From Streptomyces pristinaespiralis (GTDB lineage: Bacteria > Actinomycetota > Actinomycetes > Streptomycetales > Streptomycetaceae), in assembly GCF_001278075.1 (NCBI RefSeq), contig NZ_CP011340.1, positions 8,468,593 through 8,532,592 on the forward strand: 64,000 bases of DNA, written 5' to 3'. Of the stretch, positions 28,362-38,770 are shown piece by piece. How positions within the stretch are numbered: position 1 is the first letter of the stretch; every line of letters starts with the position of its first letter. Under the pieces are notes generated by a model. That model ran no database searches. It was not told the origin of the DNA and saw only the letters and a program-made list of their open reading frames with translations. The position numbers were made by a program, and so were the translations under genes.

Positions 28362-29772
28362 CCTCACCCCCCAACCTCCACTCCTCATCGGCGAGGCACA
28401 CGGCCGCGAGACCGTTCCCCTGCGCAACCTGCCGCCAGGCATCACCGCCGTCACCCTGCCGCGTATCACCAAGGACAGCGACGACACCATCCACGTGCGC
28501 GTCCCCCGAGACCGCCGACGTCGCGTCAGCCCCCGGCAGGTCGACCTCGTCGCCGACCACCCCGTGAGCCCCTACGACCCACCACCCGCCCTGACCACCC
28601 GACAACTGATCAAAGTCCTGCAGACCAAGACCGCCAAACGCTGGCCCACCATCCAGGCCGACCTCGGCGACAACGCCTGGCAGATCGTGGCCGATCTCAT
28701 CCGCTGCGGCGCCGTCATCCTGCGCTGCGACGTCGTCAACGCCACCGGCTACAGTCCGCGCTCATGGACCCTGACCCGGTCATGGGCCGAACTCGCCGAG
28801 GACAAACTCGCTGAACTCCAGGGCCGCCAGCATCCCGAGGACCTGCACCGCGAGCTCCTCGACATCATGTCCGGCATCCCTGAGCTCGCCCATGAGCACG
28901 CCCTGCTGGCCACGACCCCGCCCGGCCGGGTCCTGAAGATCCCTGAAGGCACCGCCACCAGGGCCGAGGACTGGCGGGTATACGAGATCGCCATCCGGGC
29001 CGCCGGCGTCTGGTGGCCCGCCCAAGGCGCACCACGCAAGATCACCGCGAAGGAGCTCGCCGGACGTAGCCTGCGCGACACCAAGAGCGCCTGGACCCCC
29101 GCCCGGCAGCAGGCCTTCTCCAACCTGATCGGTATCCCCTTCGACCAGGCCGTCGACAAGGCCGACACCGAACTACGCATCCGTGGCCCCCTGCAGTGGC
29201 GCGTCGGTACCGTCATCGCCGACGCGGCAGCCTGCCGCCCCTGGCTCGCGCTTCCCGCCCGCGGTGTCCGCGCCCTCGGCATGATCTCCTGCGAGGCCCG
29301 AGGCGTCTTCCTGGTCGAGAACGAGGACACCTTCGAACAGGTCTGCAAGATCCCGGAGATCGCCGACACCTGGCTGTGCATCTGGGGCAAGGGCTATGCG
29401 ACCGACGGCCTGGCCGAATTCCTCCGCGGCCTCGACGGCCTGCCCGTCGCGGCATGGGGCGACCTCGACGCCCACGGCATCCGCATCATCGGCAACCTCG
29501 CCGACCGCATCGGGCGGCCCGTCACACCCGTCGCGATGACCGTCGACCTCTACCGGGGCGGCACCAAGTACCGCCAGGAGCCCACGAAACTGAAGGAGAA
29601 CCGCAAGCTCGCCGCCCAGCTGGCGTGCGACGGCATCGAGGCCCTGCGCGACCTGGCTGAAGAGATCACCCGGACCGACGGGCACGGCTGCGAACAGGAG
29701 ACGCTCTACAACGAAGTCCTCCCCGCACTCCCCGGTCTACTGAAAGCCGTGCATGTGTCCGGCAGTTCCTGA
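28354..29772 (+). CDS. jetD: Wadjet JetD-like Toprim nuclease
   Basis: ATG 28354 lies inside the end of jetC (8-base overlap), giving 472 residues. The C-terminal third carries the Toprim metal site seen in JetD and topoisomerase VI A subunits: VENEDTFEQV (glutamate, about 325) and AAWGDLDAHGIRI (D-x-D, about 365). Later, basic residues such as KLKENRKLA follow. The N-terminal part resembles the DUF3322-type region of JetD. In Wadjet, JetD cuts plasmid DNA when the SMC motor finds a small circle. This protein ends the operon, and a 9-base-pair GC hairpin (29809-29828) follows. Confidence 0.8.
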   Translation: MPDLTPQPPLLIGEAHGRETVPLRNLPPGITAVTLPRITKDSDDTIHVRVPRDRRRRVSPRQVDLVADHPVSPYDPPPALTTRQLIKVLQTKTAKRWPTIQADLGDNAWQIVADLIRCGAVILRCDVVNATGYSPRSWTLTRSWAELAEDKLAELQGRQHPEDLHRELLDIMSGIPELAHEHALLATTPPGRVLKIPEGTATRAEDWRVYEIAIRAAGVWWPAQGAPRKITAKELAGRSLRDTKSAWTPARQQAFSNLIGIPFDQAVDKADTELRIRGPLQWRVGTVIADAAACRPWLALPARGVRALGMISCEARGVFLVENEDTFEQVCKIPEIADTWLCIWGKGYATDGLAEFLRGLDGLPVAAWGDLDAHGIRIIGNLADRIGRPVTPVAMTVDLYRGGTKYRQEPTKLKENRKLAAQLACDGIEALRDLAEEITRTDGHGCEQETLYNEVLPALPGLLKAVHVSGSS

Positions 29773-29808
29773 CCTCCCAGAAGCGGGTAGCGGCCAGCAG
29801 GTAGGTTC

Positions 29809-29828
29809 GGGCCGGGCGTGCCCGGCCC
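29809..29828. terminator. GC-rich hairpin between convergent genes
   Basis: A perfect 9-base inverted repeat, GGGCCGGGC-GT-GCCCGGCCC, follows jetD and precedes the end of the convergent 347-residue gene. There is no T-run, as is usual for actinobacterial terminators. Its symmetry allows termination from both directions. Confidence 0.55.
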
Positions 29829-29922
29829 CGGCCTTCCTGCTCCAGCCGGTGGCCTGATGCAAACACGGCATAAACACGCTGCCGCGTCTTTGGCGCAGGG
29901 CGAGTGCCTCGCTGCGCACGGC

Positions 29923-30966
29923 TCAAGGGACGAGGATGCCGGCGAGCAGGGACAAGTCGAGCTGAGGCAGACGTCCGGCGTGCGCGCGCAGATGCCGGGC
30001 TTCGGCCAGCATGACATGGGAGAACACGTCCTCCCTGGGCGAGTGGGCCATCAGACGGTGGTGGGCGCGGGCGCCGGCCAGCAGCGGGCGCGCCCAGGCA
30101 GGCACGGCGTGCAAAGGGCAGTGCCGATGGCCAGCCCCGTGGAGCTTGATGACGCAGACGTCGCCGGAGATGTCGAGGTCGCGGGTGAAGCGCAGGCTGC
30201 CCAGGCCGGTCTGGGTGAAGGCCAGCACACTCAGCGCTCCAGCGATGAGTGGGTGCGTGAGAGCGGTCAGGGCGGCGGCCTCCTCGGGCGCGATCTCGAG
30301 GGCAGGGGCGGCCTGGACCAGCTGCGCCGTGGCCAACGCACCGGCACAAGGGGGAGCTTGCCGCCCGGGCCTCGTCGACGCTGCTTCGGTCCCGCGCGGC
30401 TGCGGGGCGGGCGCCTGCCTCGCAGCCGTCGCCATCGCCGCCGGTCCTGTCATCGCCGGGAGAGCGGGAGGGAAGGACGGGCGCGCGGGTATCGGTCCCG
30501 GCTCGGCGAGGAGCGCCTCGAACTGGTCCCGGCCGCTGATGCGGCGCTCCACGCGGGCCAGCGACGGCGGCAGTCCGCGCGGCGGCTTCTGCCACAGCAG
30601 GGTCAGCTGAGCTCCCGTCGACTCGCGCCAGGCGAGCAGTTGGTCGATCCGCCGGAGGGTCAGCAGATGAGCTCGGGGGACCACAACGTGCCGCACCCCC
30701 ATCGCGACACCCCAGGCAGCAGCGGCGAGCCAGGCCGCGTTCACCGAGTCCAGCCACACATCGGGGGAGTGGGGCCCGGGGGCCAGCCGCTTGCCCAGCG
30801 CATACAGCATGTCGTGCGCCAGCGCGGCCGGGCTGGAGCTGGCCGGCGTCGGCTGCACGGTGATGCGGCCTTCCCCGGGCCGGTGCGCCTGCAGCGCCGC
30901 CCGGGTGTAGAACAGGTCGTCCCGCTCGTCCACCACGATCGTCACGTCGCTGTACACCAGTGCCAT
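29923..30966 (-). CDS. third gene of the TniA-TniB cluster, function unknown
   Basis: The 347-residue protein starts at ATG 30966 after GGGAGGGGG. The first 150 residues look like a Rossmann-type or ASCE fold without a P-loop (ALVYSDVTIVVDERDD, AWGVAMGVRHVVVPRAHLL, LTLLWQKPP). An Ala/Pro-rich linker covers about 165-225, and a helical C-terminal part follows. It lies 127 bases downstream of tniB on the same strand. In Tn5053-type elements this place is usually taken by TniQ, but I see no TniQ zinc motifs. It could be a replacement target-selection or accessory protein, or cargo. Confidence 0.5.
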   Translation of the reverse strand: MALVYSDVTIVVDERDDLFYTRAALQAHRPGEGRITVQPTPASSSPAALAHDMLYALGKRLAPGPHSPDVWLDSVNAAWLAAAAWGVAMGVRHVVVPRAHLLTLRRIDQLLAWRESTGAQLTLLWQKPPRGLPPSLARVERRISGRDQFEALLAEPGPIPARPSFPPALPAMTGPAAMATAARQAPAPQPRGTEAASTRPGRQAPPCAGALATAQLVQAAPALEIAPEEAAALTALTHPLIAGALSVLAFTQTGLGSLRFTRDLDISGDVCVIKLHGAGHRHCPLHAVPAWARPLLAGARAHHRLMAHSPREDVFSHVMLAEARHLRAHAGRLPQLDLSLLAGILVP

Positions 30967-31093
30967 CGCCCCCTCCCGGCCGCGCCCCGCCACACCGCCC
31001 CGTATCGGCCAGGCGCCAGGCCGGTCCGTACGGCGCGCAATGGTTGTGGCAGCGGCCCGGGCTCGCCGGGCCGCCGCGGATGTGCGGCGGCTG

Positions 31094-31867
31094 CTACATG
31101 CCGCCCAGCTTGCTGTACACCCAGTTGACGAGGTCCTGCTTGACCTCGGTCAGGCCCTTCTTCTTCATGCCGTTGAGCATGTGCTTGGTGATGGTGGCCC
31201 AGTTGCGGAAGTTGCCGTGCGCCGCGGCCCGGTCGATGTTGCGGATCATCTGCGGGTCCACCCCGGCCCACAAGGAGTGAAACGCCGGCAGGGTGGCGAC
31301 GACCTCGGCCTCGGGCATGCGCGTGAACTTCTGCCAGATGAAGATCCGTGACGCCAGCATAGGTTCACGCTTGAGGACCTTGTAGCAGCCATCGCCGCCG
31401 GCGAAGATCACCGCGATGTCGGTATTGCGGTCGTCCCAAAGGTGGCGCCAGTACTCGAACGAACTGCGGCCCATCCACTGGGCCTCGTCGCACACCAGCA
31501 CGCGGAACGTCTGCGACAGCGTTTCCTTCAGAAGTGTGTCGAATTCGATCGGCCGGGTCGGCGGTTCCCCGGGCAGCCCCAGGGCGTTAAACAGTCCGTG
31601 GCGGATGTCGCGGGGGGTCGGTCCCGAGCGCAGCTCCAGGCGGTAGGTGTTGTCGGGGGCGATCTTGCGCAGCGCCGAGTTCACCGACATCGTCTTGCCG
31701 TATCCGGCCGCTCCGTAGGCGACCATCATGGCCTTGGCGTCGATCGTCGCCTGCACGTCGTCCAGGGTCGTCATGAGCGTATCGGTGGCCACCAGGTGCG
31801 CATTGAGGCGGTGGAAGTGGTCCTCGTCCTCTGCGGGCAGCCTGCCGTAGTCCATGTCGCCGCTCAC
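31094..31867 (-). CDS. tniB: TniB/TnsC-like transposition AAA+ ATPase
   Basis: This 257-residue protein has Walker A GAAGYGKT (52-59) and Walker B VLVCDEAQWMG (D127-E128) followed by sensor-like RNTDIAVIFAGG. This is the AAA+ layout of TniB/TnsC, the regulator that marks the target and activates the transposase. The C-terminal region from about 180 is helical and basic. Its GTG start at 31867 overlaps the end of the transposase gene by four bases, the normal arrangement in Tn7/Tn5053-type elements. An alternative is the IstB family, but IstB-type signatures are weaker. Confidence 0.82.
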   Translation of the reverse strand: MSGDMDYGRLPAEDEDHFHRLNAHLVATDTLMTTLDDVQATIDAKAMMVAYGAAGYGKTMSVNSALRKIAPDNTYRLELRSGPTPRDIRHGLFNALGLPGEPPTRPIEFDTLLKETLSQTFRVLVCDEAQWMGRSSFEYWRHLWDDRNTDIAVIFAGGDGCYKVLKREPMLASRIFIWQKFTRMPEAEVVATLPAFHSLWAGVDPQMIRNIDRAAAHGNFRNWATITKHMLNGMKKKGLTEVKQDLVNWVYSKLGGM

Positions 31868-33459
31868 GCGTTCTCCTCAGGGGCGTTGTCGTCCGGCTCG
31901 TCCGCGGCCGGAAGGACCGGGCGGGCCCAGCCGTCCGGGACGGGCTGGTGCGGGATGTAACCGGGATCGGCCCGCCGCAGGTCCGTGGCGTCCGATGCGG
32001 CAAGTTCTGCCTCGGCCTCCGCCTCGGTCAGCGCACCCAGACGCTCGGGCGGGGTGGCGGTGGTGACGGCCTCGAAGCGTTCGCGCCGCAGCCGTGCGGC
32101 GGCCTTCATGTCCGCGCGAAGCCGCCGCGCCTTGGAGGTGCGGGCTTTGCGGACCTTGCTGACCTGCTCCTCGCTGGCCGCCTCGGCCAGGACGGCGCTG
32201 CCCAGGTGTACGCCGTCCAGGCCGAACACCTCGATGGCCAGGTCGTGGTGGGGCAGGTGGCGCACCGCGACGCGGACGCCGGCCTGGCCCACCATCCAGG
32301 GGGCGATGTAGTGGCGATTGCGCCACTGCACGCCCTGCGTGGTGATGGTGCGGGTGCGTCCGTCGTCCGCGAGCCCGAAATGGGCCAGCTGCTCGGCGGC
32401 AACGTCGTGCAGGGGAGTGGGGTCGCACGACCACGCCTGCATCGGGGTGCGGCCGCCCAGCGCCCTGGGCTGGTGCTCGGTGTTCCACCAGTGCACCCAC
32501 TTCAGCAGCAGCTCCACGAACGCCTCGAAGGTGAGCGCGGGCTCGTCCGGATCCGCGGTGCGCCCGCCGGTGAGCGTCTGCCGGTGTACGTAGCGCGGCA
32601 TGGAGACGAACAGCATGTCCTCGACCGCACCGTTGAGCGCCTCGATGGTGCCCTTCAGATGCGGGCTGTAGGCCGGGAGATCGACGACGGGCACGGCGAA
32701 GGCACCCAGGGCCGAGGCCACGGTGGCACACAGGAACTCCTTGCCGCGGTCCACCCTGATCAGGCCCGGCAGCCCTCCGGCCGGGCCGAAGGGATCGGCT
32801 CGGTCCAGAGCCATCCGCAGGGCCGCCAGCACCGCATCCGCGCTGGGTGCATGGGGCGTCACGGCCACCCCCGTGATGACTTTGGTGTGGCAGTCGATGA
32901 ACCAGGTCACCCAGGGCTGCACGAGCTGGTCCTCGAGCAACACCCGCACAGGCACACACTTGTGGTCGCCCTCCCAGGCGGCGTTGCGGTGCGCGGGAGG
33001 GCGCTGCCCGAACACGTCGAAGGCCCGCCGGGCAGCCTCCCCCTTGGCGAGCCCGGCCCGCTCCCCGGGCGTCAGGTCCCGCCGCAGCGCCCGGTGGAGC
33101 GTCGACAGCGACGGGGCCGCAGGCAGCCGGGGCTCGTCCAGGGCCCGCTGCTTAAGCTCACGGTGCACGGCGGAGGCGTTGCCTCCCCACACCACCAGCA
33201 GCCGCCGCAGTTCAGGGGTGACGCGGAACCGTGTCCGGGACGCCGCATCGACGTGGCCGGTGGCGCGCGCCTCGGCGACCCACCGCCACACCGCCCGCTC
33301 CGAGCGGCCCACGGCCGTCGCGACCAGCTTCACGTGCGCGCTGGTCAGCTCGCCGCTCTGGTCCAGCGACAGCAACCGTGGCAGCGCGGCCAGCCGCCCC
33401 GTGCGGGCGGTGAACACCGCTTTGCCAGCACCCTGCGTGCCGGCAGAAGAGTCACTCAT
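31864..33459 (-). CDS. tniA: TniA/TnsB-like DDE transposase
   Basis: The 531-residue protein starts at ATG 33459 behind AAGGAG. A helix-turn-helix region (SAHVKLVATAVGRSERAVWRW style, about 40-65) precedes an integrase core of the rve type. The catalytic triad is D165 (WEGDHK), D237 (IRVDRGKEF) and E273 (GTIEALNG), with exactly 35 residues between the second and third. A Mu-transposase-like beta barrel follows (about 380-430), then a basic helical tail. This is the catalytic subunit of Tn7/Tn5053-like transposons and acts with TniB. No resolvase or TniQ is nearby, and I could not identify the transposon ends. Confidence 0.85.
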   Translation of the reverse strand: MSDSSAGTQGAGKAVFTARTGRLAALPRLLSLDQSGELTSAHVKLVATAVGRSERAVWRWVAEARATGHVDAASRTRFRVTPELRRLLVVWGGNASAVHRELKQRALDEPRLPAAPSLSTLHRALRRDLTPGERAGLAKGEAARRAFDVFGQRPPAHRNAAWEGDHKCVPVRVLLEDQLVQPWVTWFIDCHTKVITGVAVTPHAPSADAVLAALRMALDRADPFGPAGGLPGLIRVDRGKEFLCATVASALGAFAVPVVDLPAYSPHLKGTIEALNGAVEDMLFVSMPRYVHRQTLTGGRTADPDEPALTFEAFVELLLKWVHWWNTEHQPRALGGRTPMQAWSCDPTPLHDVAAEQLAHFGLADDGRTRTITTQGVQWRNRHYIAPWMVGQAGVRVAVRHLPHHDLAIEVFGLDGVHLGSAVLAEAASEEQVSKVRKARTSKARRLRADMKAAARLRRERFEAVTTATPPERLGALTEAEAEAELAASDATDLRRADPGYIPHQPVPDGWARPVLPAADEPDDNAPEENA

Positions 33460-33953
33460 GCGGTCTGCTCCTTACATGGATACGAATCGTGGAAAGGACC
33501 GGAAGTGCCGTGCTTGCGCCGGGTGTTGGCGGTGAAGGCGGACGGCACTGGCGTTCCCGGCCGTTTGCAGGGCCGTGATGCGGCGTCATGCCGGGGGAGG
33601 GCGGGTACGGCGGGGCCATCAGCCCGCACCGGCTGCGAGCGTCGGCAACTTCGCTGGGAGGGGGCGTGCTTCTCGAAGGCCAGGCTGCTTCAAGGGGCAG
33701 GCTTATGCCGGGGCATCGGGGGCGCCCCGGCGCTGGCCAGTCTTGTTGCGGCACCTGGGGTGGAAGGCCGCGGTCGGCGCTGAGCTGAATGCTTGTCAGC
33801 GCCGGCCGCAGGGCTTCCTGGGGCGCCTGCATGCGCCGGGAGGACGTACGGGATTGGTCGGGCGCAGGAAGGGAGGAGAGCTACCGGTGTCCCAAGGTGC
33901 TGCCCTGGGGCGGACGGGCTCCTTGGCGCCACTGCTGGCCGGCCCGGTGTTGC
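33460..33953. other. about 0.5 kb non-coding between tniA and the second sbcC
   Basis: No frame in this stretch has family features. It should contain the tniA promoter and perhaps one end of the TniA-TniB element, but I found no paired terminal repeats. A GC-rich region near 33700-33850 has several imperfect inverted repeats without a clear terminator. Confidence 0.35.
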
Positions 33954-36900
33954 TCAGGCGTGTTCCAGCATGCGCCGGATCCCGTCGCGGATGATCGTGG
34001 CGCGTTCTTGCGCCGTGAGCCAGGTGGCTGTGGAGCCCTGGGCGGTCTTTTCGACGAACAGCACGTCTTCGACGGCGTCGGCTACCGGATACAGGTGGCT
34101 GATGACCGCGAGGGTCTTGTCCTGGATTGCAGCGTTGCTCAGGACGGGAAGGGTGGCCTCCAGGCGGTCGGAGTCCAGCGAGCCGAACCCTTCGTCCAAA
34201 AACAGGCTCTCCAGCTTGCTGTTGCTGCGGTTGTGAAGTTCCACGAATGCCAGTGCCAGCGCGAGGGAGGTCTGGAATTTCTCCCCGCCGGAGAGGGTTT
34301 CTCGGCCGCGCGTGAGATTCGTAGCGGACTCCACGATCTTGAAGTCCTCGGTGAACCCATAGAGCCCGGTGGAGATCTGCTGGAGGATCCTGCTCCCGTA
34401 GCGGAGCAGCGCATGGGTGCGCTGGTCTGTGAGATAGGTGAGGAACTTCGTGTCGGTGAGCTGGTCCCTCACTCTCCTCCACACTGCGGCCTGTTCATCC
34501 GCGGCGGTGATGGCAGCGTCCAGTGCCTCGGCGTAGGGGATTTGGGACTGCGCGGTACGCAGGTCGGACTTGGCTTTGTCGTGCGCTGCTTCCGCGTCGC
34601 TCGTCTTGCGGCTGAGCGGGTCGAGAAGGGCGGGTGCCAGCAGGTCGCTCTTCTCCGGCACCGGGAAGCCCGGGTCATGGTCGGTTTCGTCGGCGGCGGC
34701 CCCGGCTTGGAGGGTGAGGTCCTTCTCGAACGCGTGGATTGCGTCCGTGGCTCGCTGCCCGGATTGTTTCAGTGTGCCCGCCAGTTGCTGGCTCAGGGAG
34801 GCGAGGGCCTGGTAGTAGGCGTCGACGAAGGCCAGGTCGGATCCGTCCGGGGCAGGAGGCAGTTCTTTGGGCGCCTCGCTGTCAAGGAGACTTTCGGCGT
34901 CGGTGGCGGCGTCCGCCCAACGCTCCAGCTTTTTGATGAGATTGCGGGTGGGAGTCTCAACCTTGCGCCGGCGGCGTCCGTCCAGGGCCTGGCGGTGCTC
35001 GGTGTGCTCGGTGAGGGCCTGCTGTGCTTCGTCGCGTGCCTGTGCTGTCTGTTCGAGCTGTGCGAGGCGCTGACCGGCTGTCTCCAGCGCTGAGGCGATG
35101 TCCTTCGGGGAGGGGAGGTCCTGCGGTGTGTCCTGCGCGGGTCGTATCGAGGCCGGGAGCTCGGTGACCTCGCTCAGCAGTGTCTGCAGGTCGCTCTCGT
35201 ACTGCAGCTGGGTCTTCTCCAGCCGTTTGCGTTCGCGCTGCAAGCGGCCGCGCTGGCGTTTGAGGTCGGCCCGAGCCGACTCCTTCTCGGCCTGCGCGGT
35301 CGCCAGCTCTGCCTGGGCGCTCGTGTGGGCCGCGAGCGTTTCTGCTTCCGTATCGCGCAGCGGCTGGACGAGTGTCTTGACCGCACGGGTGATCTGGGCC
35401 CGGTTTTTGGGGTCGCTGCCCGCGAGGGCACGCGCCTGCGCGGCCGTCTGCTGGCTCAGCGTGTCCAGAGTCGTGGCCACGCCCGGCACGACGTTCGGCC
35501 GCATCGTGTCCACCAGCTCCTGCAGCTGAAGCAGTGAAGTGTCCATGCGCTCGAGGGCGGCCAGATGCGCGCGCTGGTGCTTCTGGGCCCCTTGCCCGGT
35601 CGCGTTCAGCTGGGCTGTTGCCTCCGCCGCGGCGGTTACCGCTGTGTTCACGGCTTTCGAGGATTTGGTGAGCTGACCTCTGGCTTTGTCAAGCGCCTTG
35701 CCGTCCAGCGGGGAGGGGGGAGTGAAGTCGGTCGGGAGGGGCCGGACGCAGACCGGGCAGGCGTCCCCTGGCGCCAGAGCGGAACCCGCCGTGTGGGCGG
35801 CTTCGCCGCGCTCCACCGCAGCAAGCGCCTCCTCGGCTTCTTCCCGTGCCCCGCGCAGCTGACGCAGCTCAGCTTCCAGCTTGTCGACGCGGCCGCGCTG
35901 CTCCTCGACTGTCTCGAGCGCCGTGTTGGCCGACTGCAGATGTGCCGCCGCAGCGGTGGCTTCCTGCAGCGGGCCCCGGACGGCCTCCTGGATCTGGTCG
36001 GTGTGCGCGCGGGCCTGGGTGACGGCATGCTGTGCCAGGTCGGCTTCCTCGACGAGAACCGCCAGGCGCTGCTCGTGCTCGGCCAGCTCCTGCTGTGCTT
36101 GCGTGTGCTCCTGCTCATGTTCGCCGTGCTGCAGCTGCTCCTGTTCAAGCCGCTGCATCAGGGTGTCCAACCCGGCTGCACGGCCCGGCAGGCCGGACAG
36201 CACAGTCACCGCACCGGACAGGGACCGGACCGTGTCACCGGCCTGCGTGGCCGCCTCCAGGGCGGCCTGCGCCGCGTCCAGCTTCAGACTCAGATCGCGT
36301 CCGGCCGCTTCCTGCGCTGCGGCTTCGGCATCGAGCTCCGTCTTCGCCTTGGCCAGCGTGGCCAGGGTGACAGCCGCATCCGGGACGCTGCGCTCACGCA
36401 GCAGCCGTGCCGCCTTGTCCAGAGCGGCCTTGCGGTGCTTGTGTGCGACGGCCCGCCCTTGTGCCGCGCGCAGAGCGGCCAGCCGCTCGCGTCGGCTTTC
36501 CGCGATGCCACGCGTACGCTCCACATCCAGCGCCGCCTGTGTGGCGACGGCATGGGGATCTCGCAGGAGGTCCGCCCGGGCACTCCTGGCGTCGAGGATG
36601 CCCGCGCTCAAGCTCTCCAGTCGAACGCCGGCGTGCTTGCGGACACGTTCCAGTTCGTTGATGCCGAAGACGTGCCGCAGGATGTCGGCGCGGTCGCCTC
36701 TGTTCGCCTTGAGCAGGTTGTCGAACTTCCCCTGGGGCAGCAGGACCGTACTGACGAAGCCCTTCCAGTCCAGACCGATGAGCTGGGTGACGGCATCTGT
36801 CACCGCGCGCATGTTGTCGACCCGCAGGTCGGCGCCGCCTTCGGCCATGGACTCCAGAACAGCCTGCGGCTTCCTGCGGTTTGCATACAGCGTGCGCCGC

Positions 36901-37163
36901 ACCCGCCACGGGCGGCCGTTCACGGAGAACTCGAACGTCACGTGCATGCTGGGGCTGCCGGTGCTGATCAGCTCGTAGGCTTCCTCGGGTTTGCTCGACC
37001 ACGAGCTCGCCCCGTACAGGCCGAAGGTGAACCCCTCAAGGAGAGTGGACTTGCCGGCGCCGGTACGGCCCAGGATGGCGAACCGGCGCTTCCCGGCGAA
37101 GTCGATGGTGCAGGTGCCGGGGTAGCTGCGCATTCCGCTGACGATGAGCCGGCTCGGCTTCAC
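33954..37163 (-). CDS. sbcC: SbcC/Rad50 SMC-type ATPase (second copy)
   Basis: I start at GTG 37163, which overlaps the sbcD stop (GTGA); longer frames upstream would only read antisense of sbcD. The 1069-residue product has the P-loop GRTGAGKST near residue 36, zinc hook CPVC near 467 flanked by long coiled coils, signature [11 protein letters not shown] near 957 and Walker [13 protein letters not shown]. It is a bona fide Rad50-type ATPase, clearly different from the copy at 9-12 kb (for example [19 protein letters not shown] coils and another hook context). With the coupled SbcD it should resect or cut DNA ends. It is divergent from a nuclease-helicase operon. Confidence 0.92.
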   Translation of the reverse strand: MKPSRLIVSGMRSYPGTCTIDFAGKRRFAILGRTGAGKSTLLEGFTFGLYGASSWSSKPEEAYELISTGSPSMHVTFEFSVNGRPWRVRRTLYANRRKPQAVLESMAEGGADLRVDNMRAVTDAVTQLIGLDWKGFVSTVLLPQGKFDNLLKANRGDRADILRHVFGINELERVRKHAGVRLESLSAGILDARSARADLLRDPHAVATQAALDVERTRGIAESRRERLAALRAAQGRAVAHKHRKAALDKAARLLRERSVPDAAVTLATLAKAKTELDAEAAAQEAAGRDLSLKLDAAQAALEAATQAGDTVRSLSGAVTVLSGLPGRAAGLDTLMQRLEQEQLQHGEHEQEHTQAQQELAEHEQRLAVLVEEADLAQHAVTQARAHTDQIQEAVRGPLQEATAAAAHLQSANTALETVEEQRGRVDKLEAELRQLRGAREEAEEALAAVERGEAAHTAGSALAPGDACPVCVRPLPTDFTPPSPLDGKALDKARGQLTKSSKAVNTAVTAAAEATAQLNATGQGAQKHQRAHLAALERMDTSLLQLQELVDTMRPNVVPGVATTLDTLSQQTAAQARALAGSDPKNRAQITRAVKTLVQPLRDTEAETLAAHTSAQAELATAQAEKESARADLKRQRGRLQRERKRLEKTQLQYESDLQTLLSEVTELPASIRPAQDTPQDLPSPKDIASALETAGQRLAQLEQTAQARDEAQQALTEHTEHRQALDGRRRRKVETPTRNLIKKLERWADAATDAESLLDSEAPKELPPAPDGSDLAFVDAYYQALASLSQQLAGTLKQSGQRATDAIHAFEKDLTLQAGAAADETDHDPGFPVPEKSDLLAPALLDPLSRKTSDAEAAHDKAKSDLRTAQSQIPYAEALDAAITAADEQAAVWRRVRDQLTDTKFLTYLTDQRTHALLRYGSRILQQISTGLYGFTEDFKIVESATNLTRGRETLSGGEKFQTSLALALAFVELHNRSNSKLESLFLDEGFGSLDSDRLEATLPVLSNAAIQDKTLAVISHLYPVADAVEDVLFVEKTAQGSTATWLTAQERATIIRDGIRRMLEHA

Positions 37164-38398
37164 GACGCCTCCGTCCAGGTGTTTTCCAGCGCAGCGCGGA
37201 GCATTTCCTCGGCCAGGACCGGAGGCAGCGTCTCGTCGTCGAGCTCGTTGAGCAGGTGGGTGAATGCGGTGACGGTGGACTCCGCGGCAGCGCCGCTCAG
37301 TCCCTCGGATGCCAGGTAGGCGCGGAAGGCGTCGGGGAGCTCCGGCTCCTCGCCGGGATCCCCGTCCATGACAGCCTCGGCGGCCGCCTCCCGTGCCGGT
37401 ACGGGGTTGACGAGGATCGCGTTCGGGACGATCTCGGCGATCTTCTGGCTGAGGAGCCCATCGGGCTCTTCGCCGGCGATTACCGCTTTGAGGAAGGTCC
37501 CGTCGTACTGGGCGGCCGCGGCCTTCAACTCCTCCAGAGTCCCGGGGAAGTGGGCCAGCCGTCGGCCACTGGAGAGCCGGCGGGGCAACGCCCTTACCGG
37601 TCGTCCGGGGTCGGCGTCGACGATCACGACGCTTTTGGATTCGTCGGCTTCGCCGAAGTCCATGGCGAGCGGACTTCCCGCGTAGCGGGCGATGCACTTG
37701 GCGCCCCGAACCGGTTGCGGGCGATGGATGTGCCCGAGAGCGGCGTAGGAAACCTCCGGAAGATTCTCGGGGCCGGTTTCGAAGCGGTCGTCCACGGCCC
37801 GTCCGCCCCGGGAGCCTTGGGCGCCGGTGACGTACACGTGGGCCGCGAACAGCAGGATGTCCCGGTCGGGGTCGTACCCCTCGTGCATGGCCCTCATCAG
37901 CTGCGCCTGTAGCCCGCGCATCCCCTCGGCGTAGTCGGCGTACGACGTGCCGGTCGCGGAATGCTGCCAGAAGTGGTTCGGATGCACGAACGGCAGGACG
38001 GCCAGGCGGATTTGCTGCTCACCGCCGCAGGCGTCGAAGGTGAGGACACCGCCGTCGTCCGCGGGGCGGAACCGGTCGGCGAAGAACAGGCCCCGGCCCC
38101 GCAAGGGACCGTTCATGGAGCCGAAGAACTTGAAGTATGCGGGGGAGTCGTGGTTGCCGGCCAGGACCACGGTGGGGGCGATGGCGGCGAGTTCGATCAG
38201 GGTGTCCATGGCGCGCGACATGGCCCGGATGGTGGGACGGGAGTGGTGGAACAGATCGCCGCTGTGGACGATCAGATCCGGCTGGCTTTCCTGGGCGATG
38301 GCCACGATCTCGGCCAGGACGGCGTCGAAGTCCTCTTCGCGGGCGTGCCCGTGAAAGATGTGGCCTAAATGCCAGTCGGAAGTGTGGAGCAGTCTCAT
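37160..38398 (-). CDS. sbcD: SbcD/Mre11 nuclease subunit (second copy)
   Basis: Beginning at ATG 38398, the 412-residue protein shows [29 protein letters not shown] and GHIHRP, the ordered metal-binding motifs of SbcD/Mre11. The start gives the canonical [12 protein letters not shown] head; an upstream ATG would add an unlikely 14 residues. The third motif reads AHVYVTG rather than the usual HL, a mild oddity. It is cotranscribed with the overlapping sbcC. Divergently, 430 bases away, begins the operon with a Cas4-like nuclease and an SF1 helicase. Confidence 0.92.
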   Translation of the reverse strand: MRLLHTSDWHLGHIFHGHAREEDFDAVLAEIVAIAQESQPDLIVHSGDLFHHSRPTIRAMSRAMDTLIELAAIAPTVVLAGNHDSPAYFKFFGSMNGPLRGRGLFFADRFRPADDGGVLTFDACGGEQQIRLAVLPFVHPNHFWQHSATGTSYADYAEGMRGLQAQLMRAMHEGYDPDRDILLFAAHVYVTGAQGSRGGRAVDDRFETGPENLPEVSYAALGHIHRPQPVRGAKCIARYAGSPLAMDFGEADESKSVVIVDADPGRPVRALPRRLSSGRRLAHFPGTLEELKAAAAQYDGTFLKAVIAGEEPDGLLSQKIAEIVPNAILVNPVPAREAAAEAVMDGDPGEEPELPDAFRAYLASEGLSGAAAESTVTAFTHLLNELDDETLPPVLAEEMLRAALENTWTEAS

Positions 38399-38475
38399 GC
38401 CTTCGTGCGCCCTTCTGGGAAGCGAGGCGTAGGAGGGCACCGGTGGTGCCTTATGAGCCCGGGACTGTACACCAA

Positions 38476-38770
38476 ATTCCCTGGAGTAAAACTGGGAGTC
38501 CCGAGTGACTGCTGGCCTCCGGGCACGGACGAACGCATGACCGCTCTCGAGGAGCGCATGCAGCAGCTGTCAGGAGGCGGTCGGGCGGGCACTCGCGCAA
38601 CACGCTACTTTCCAAGTACGCCTTCCAAGCGTGATTTGACACGCAGTCGACTCACCTGGAACGTTCTGTGCGGGCTCAGTGCGGCCCGGACATGGCCCAG
38701 CCGGCGACCATGCCTGCGGTCGCCGAGCCCCATCTGGTCGCGCCTGTGCGCGACCAGATCCACCAGGTAT
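38476..38770 (+). pseudogene. degenerate tandem copy of the next gene's 5' end and leader
   Basis: This stretch repeats, about 306 bases earlier, both the leader and the first 80 codons of the gene at 38831. The leader motif TCCCTGGAGTAAAACTGG matches TTCCTGGAATGAAACTGG at 38784-38801. The coding parts LEERMQQL, TWNVLCG and RDQIHQ correspond to LEKRMQQL, AWNVLCG and RDQVHQ in the intact gene. Indels have destroyed the frame. It is a decayed tandem duplication lying between the divergent promoters. Confidence 0.7.

Noticed and set aside
31948..33783. A 611-codon open frame opposite tniA
   Set aside because: The minus strand encodes a complete DD35E transposase with a ribosome site; the plus-strand frame has no motif and is a shadow.
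35565..37319. A 584-codon open frame opposite the second sbcC
   Set aside because: The opposite strand carries the P-loop, zinc hook and signature of SbcC; this frame shows only coiled-coil antisense composition.
37164..37697. In-frame extension of the second SbcC
   Set aside because: It reads antisense-like sequence in a shifted frame of sbcD; GTG 37163 overlaps the sbcD stop and gives the canonical start of SbcC.
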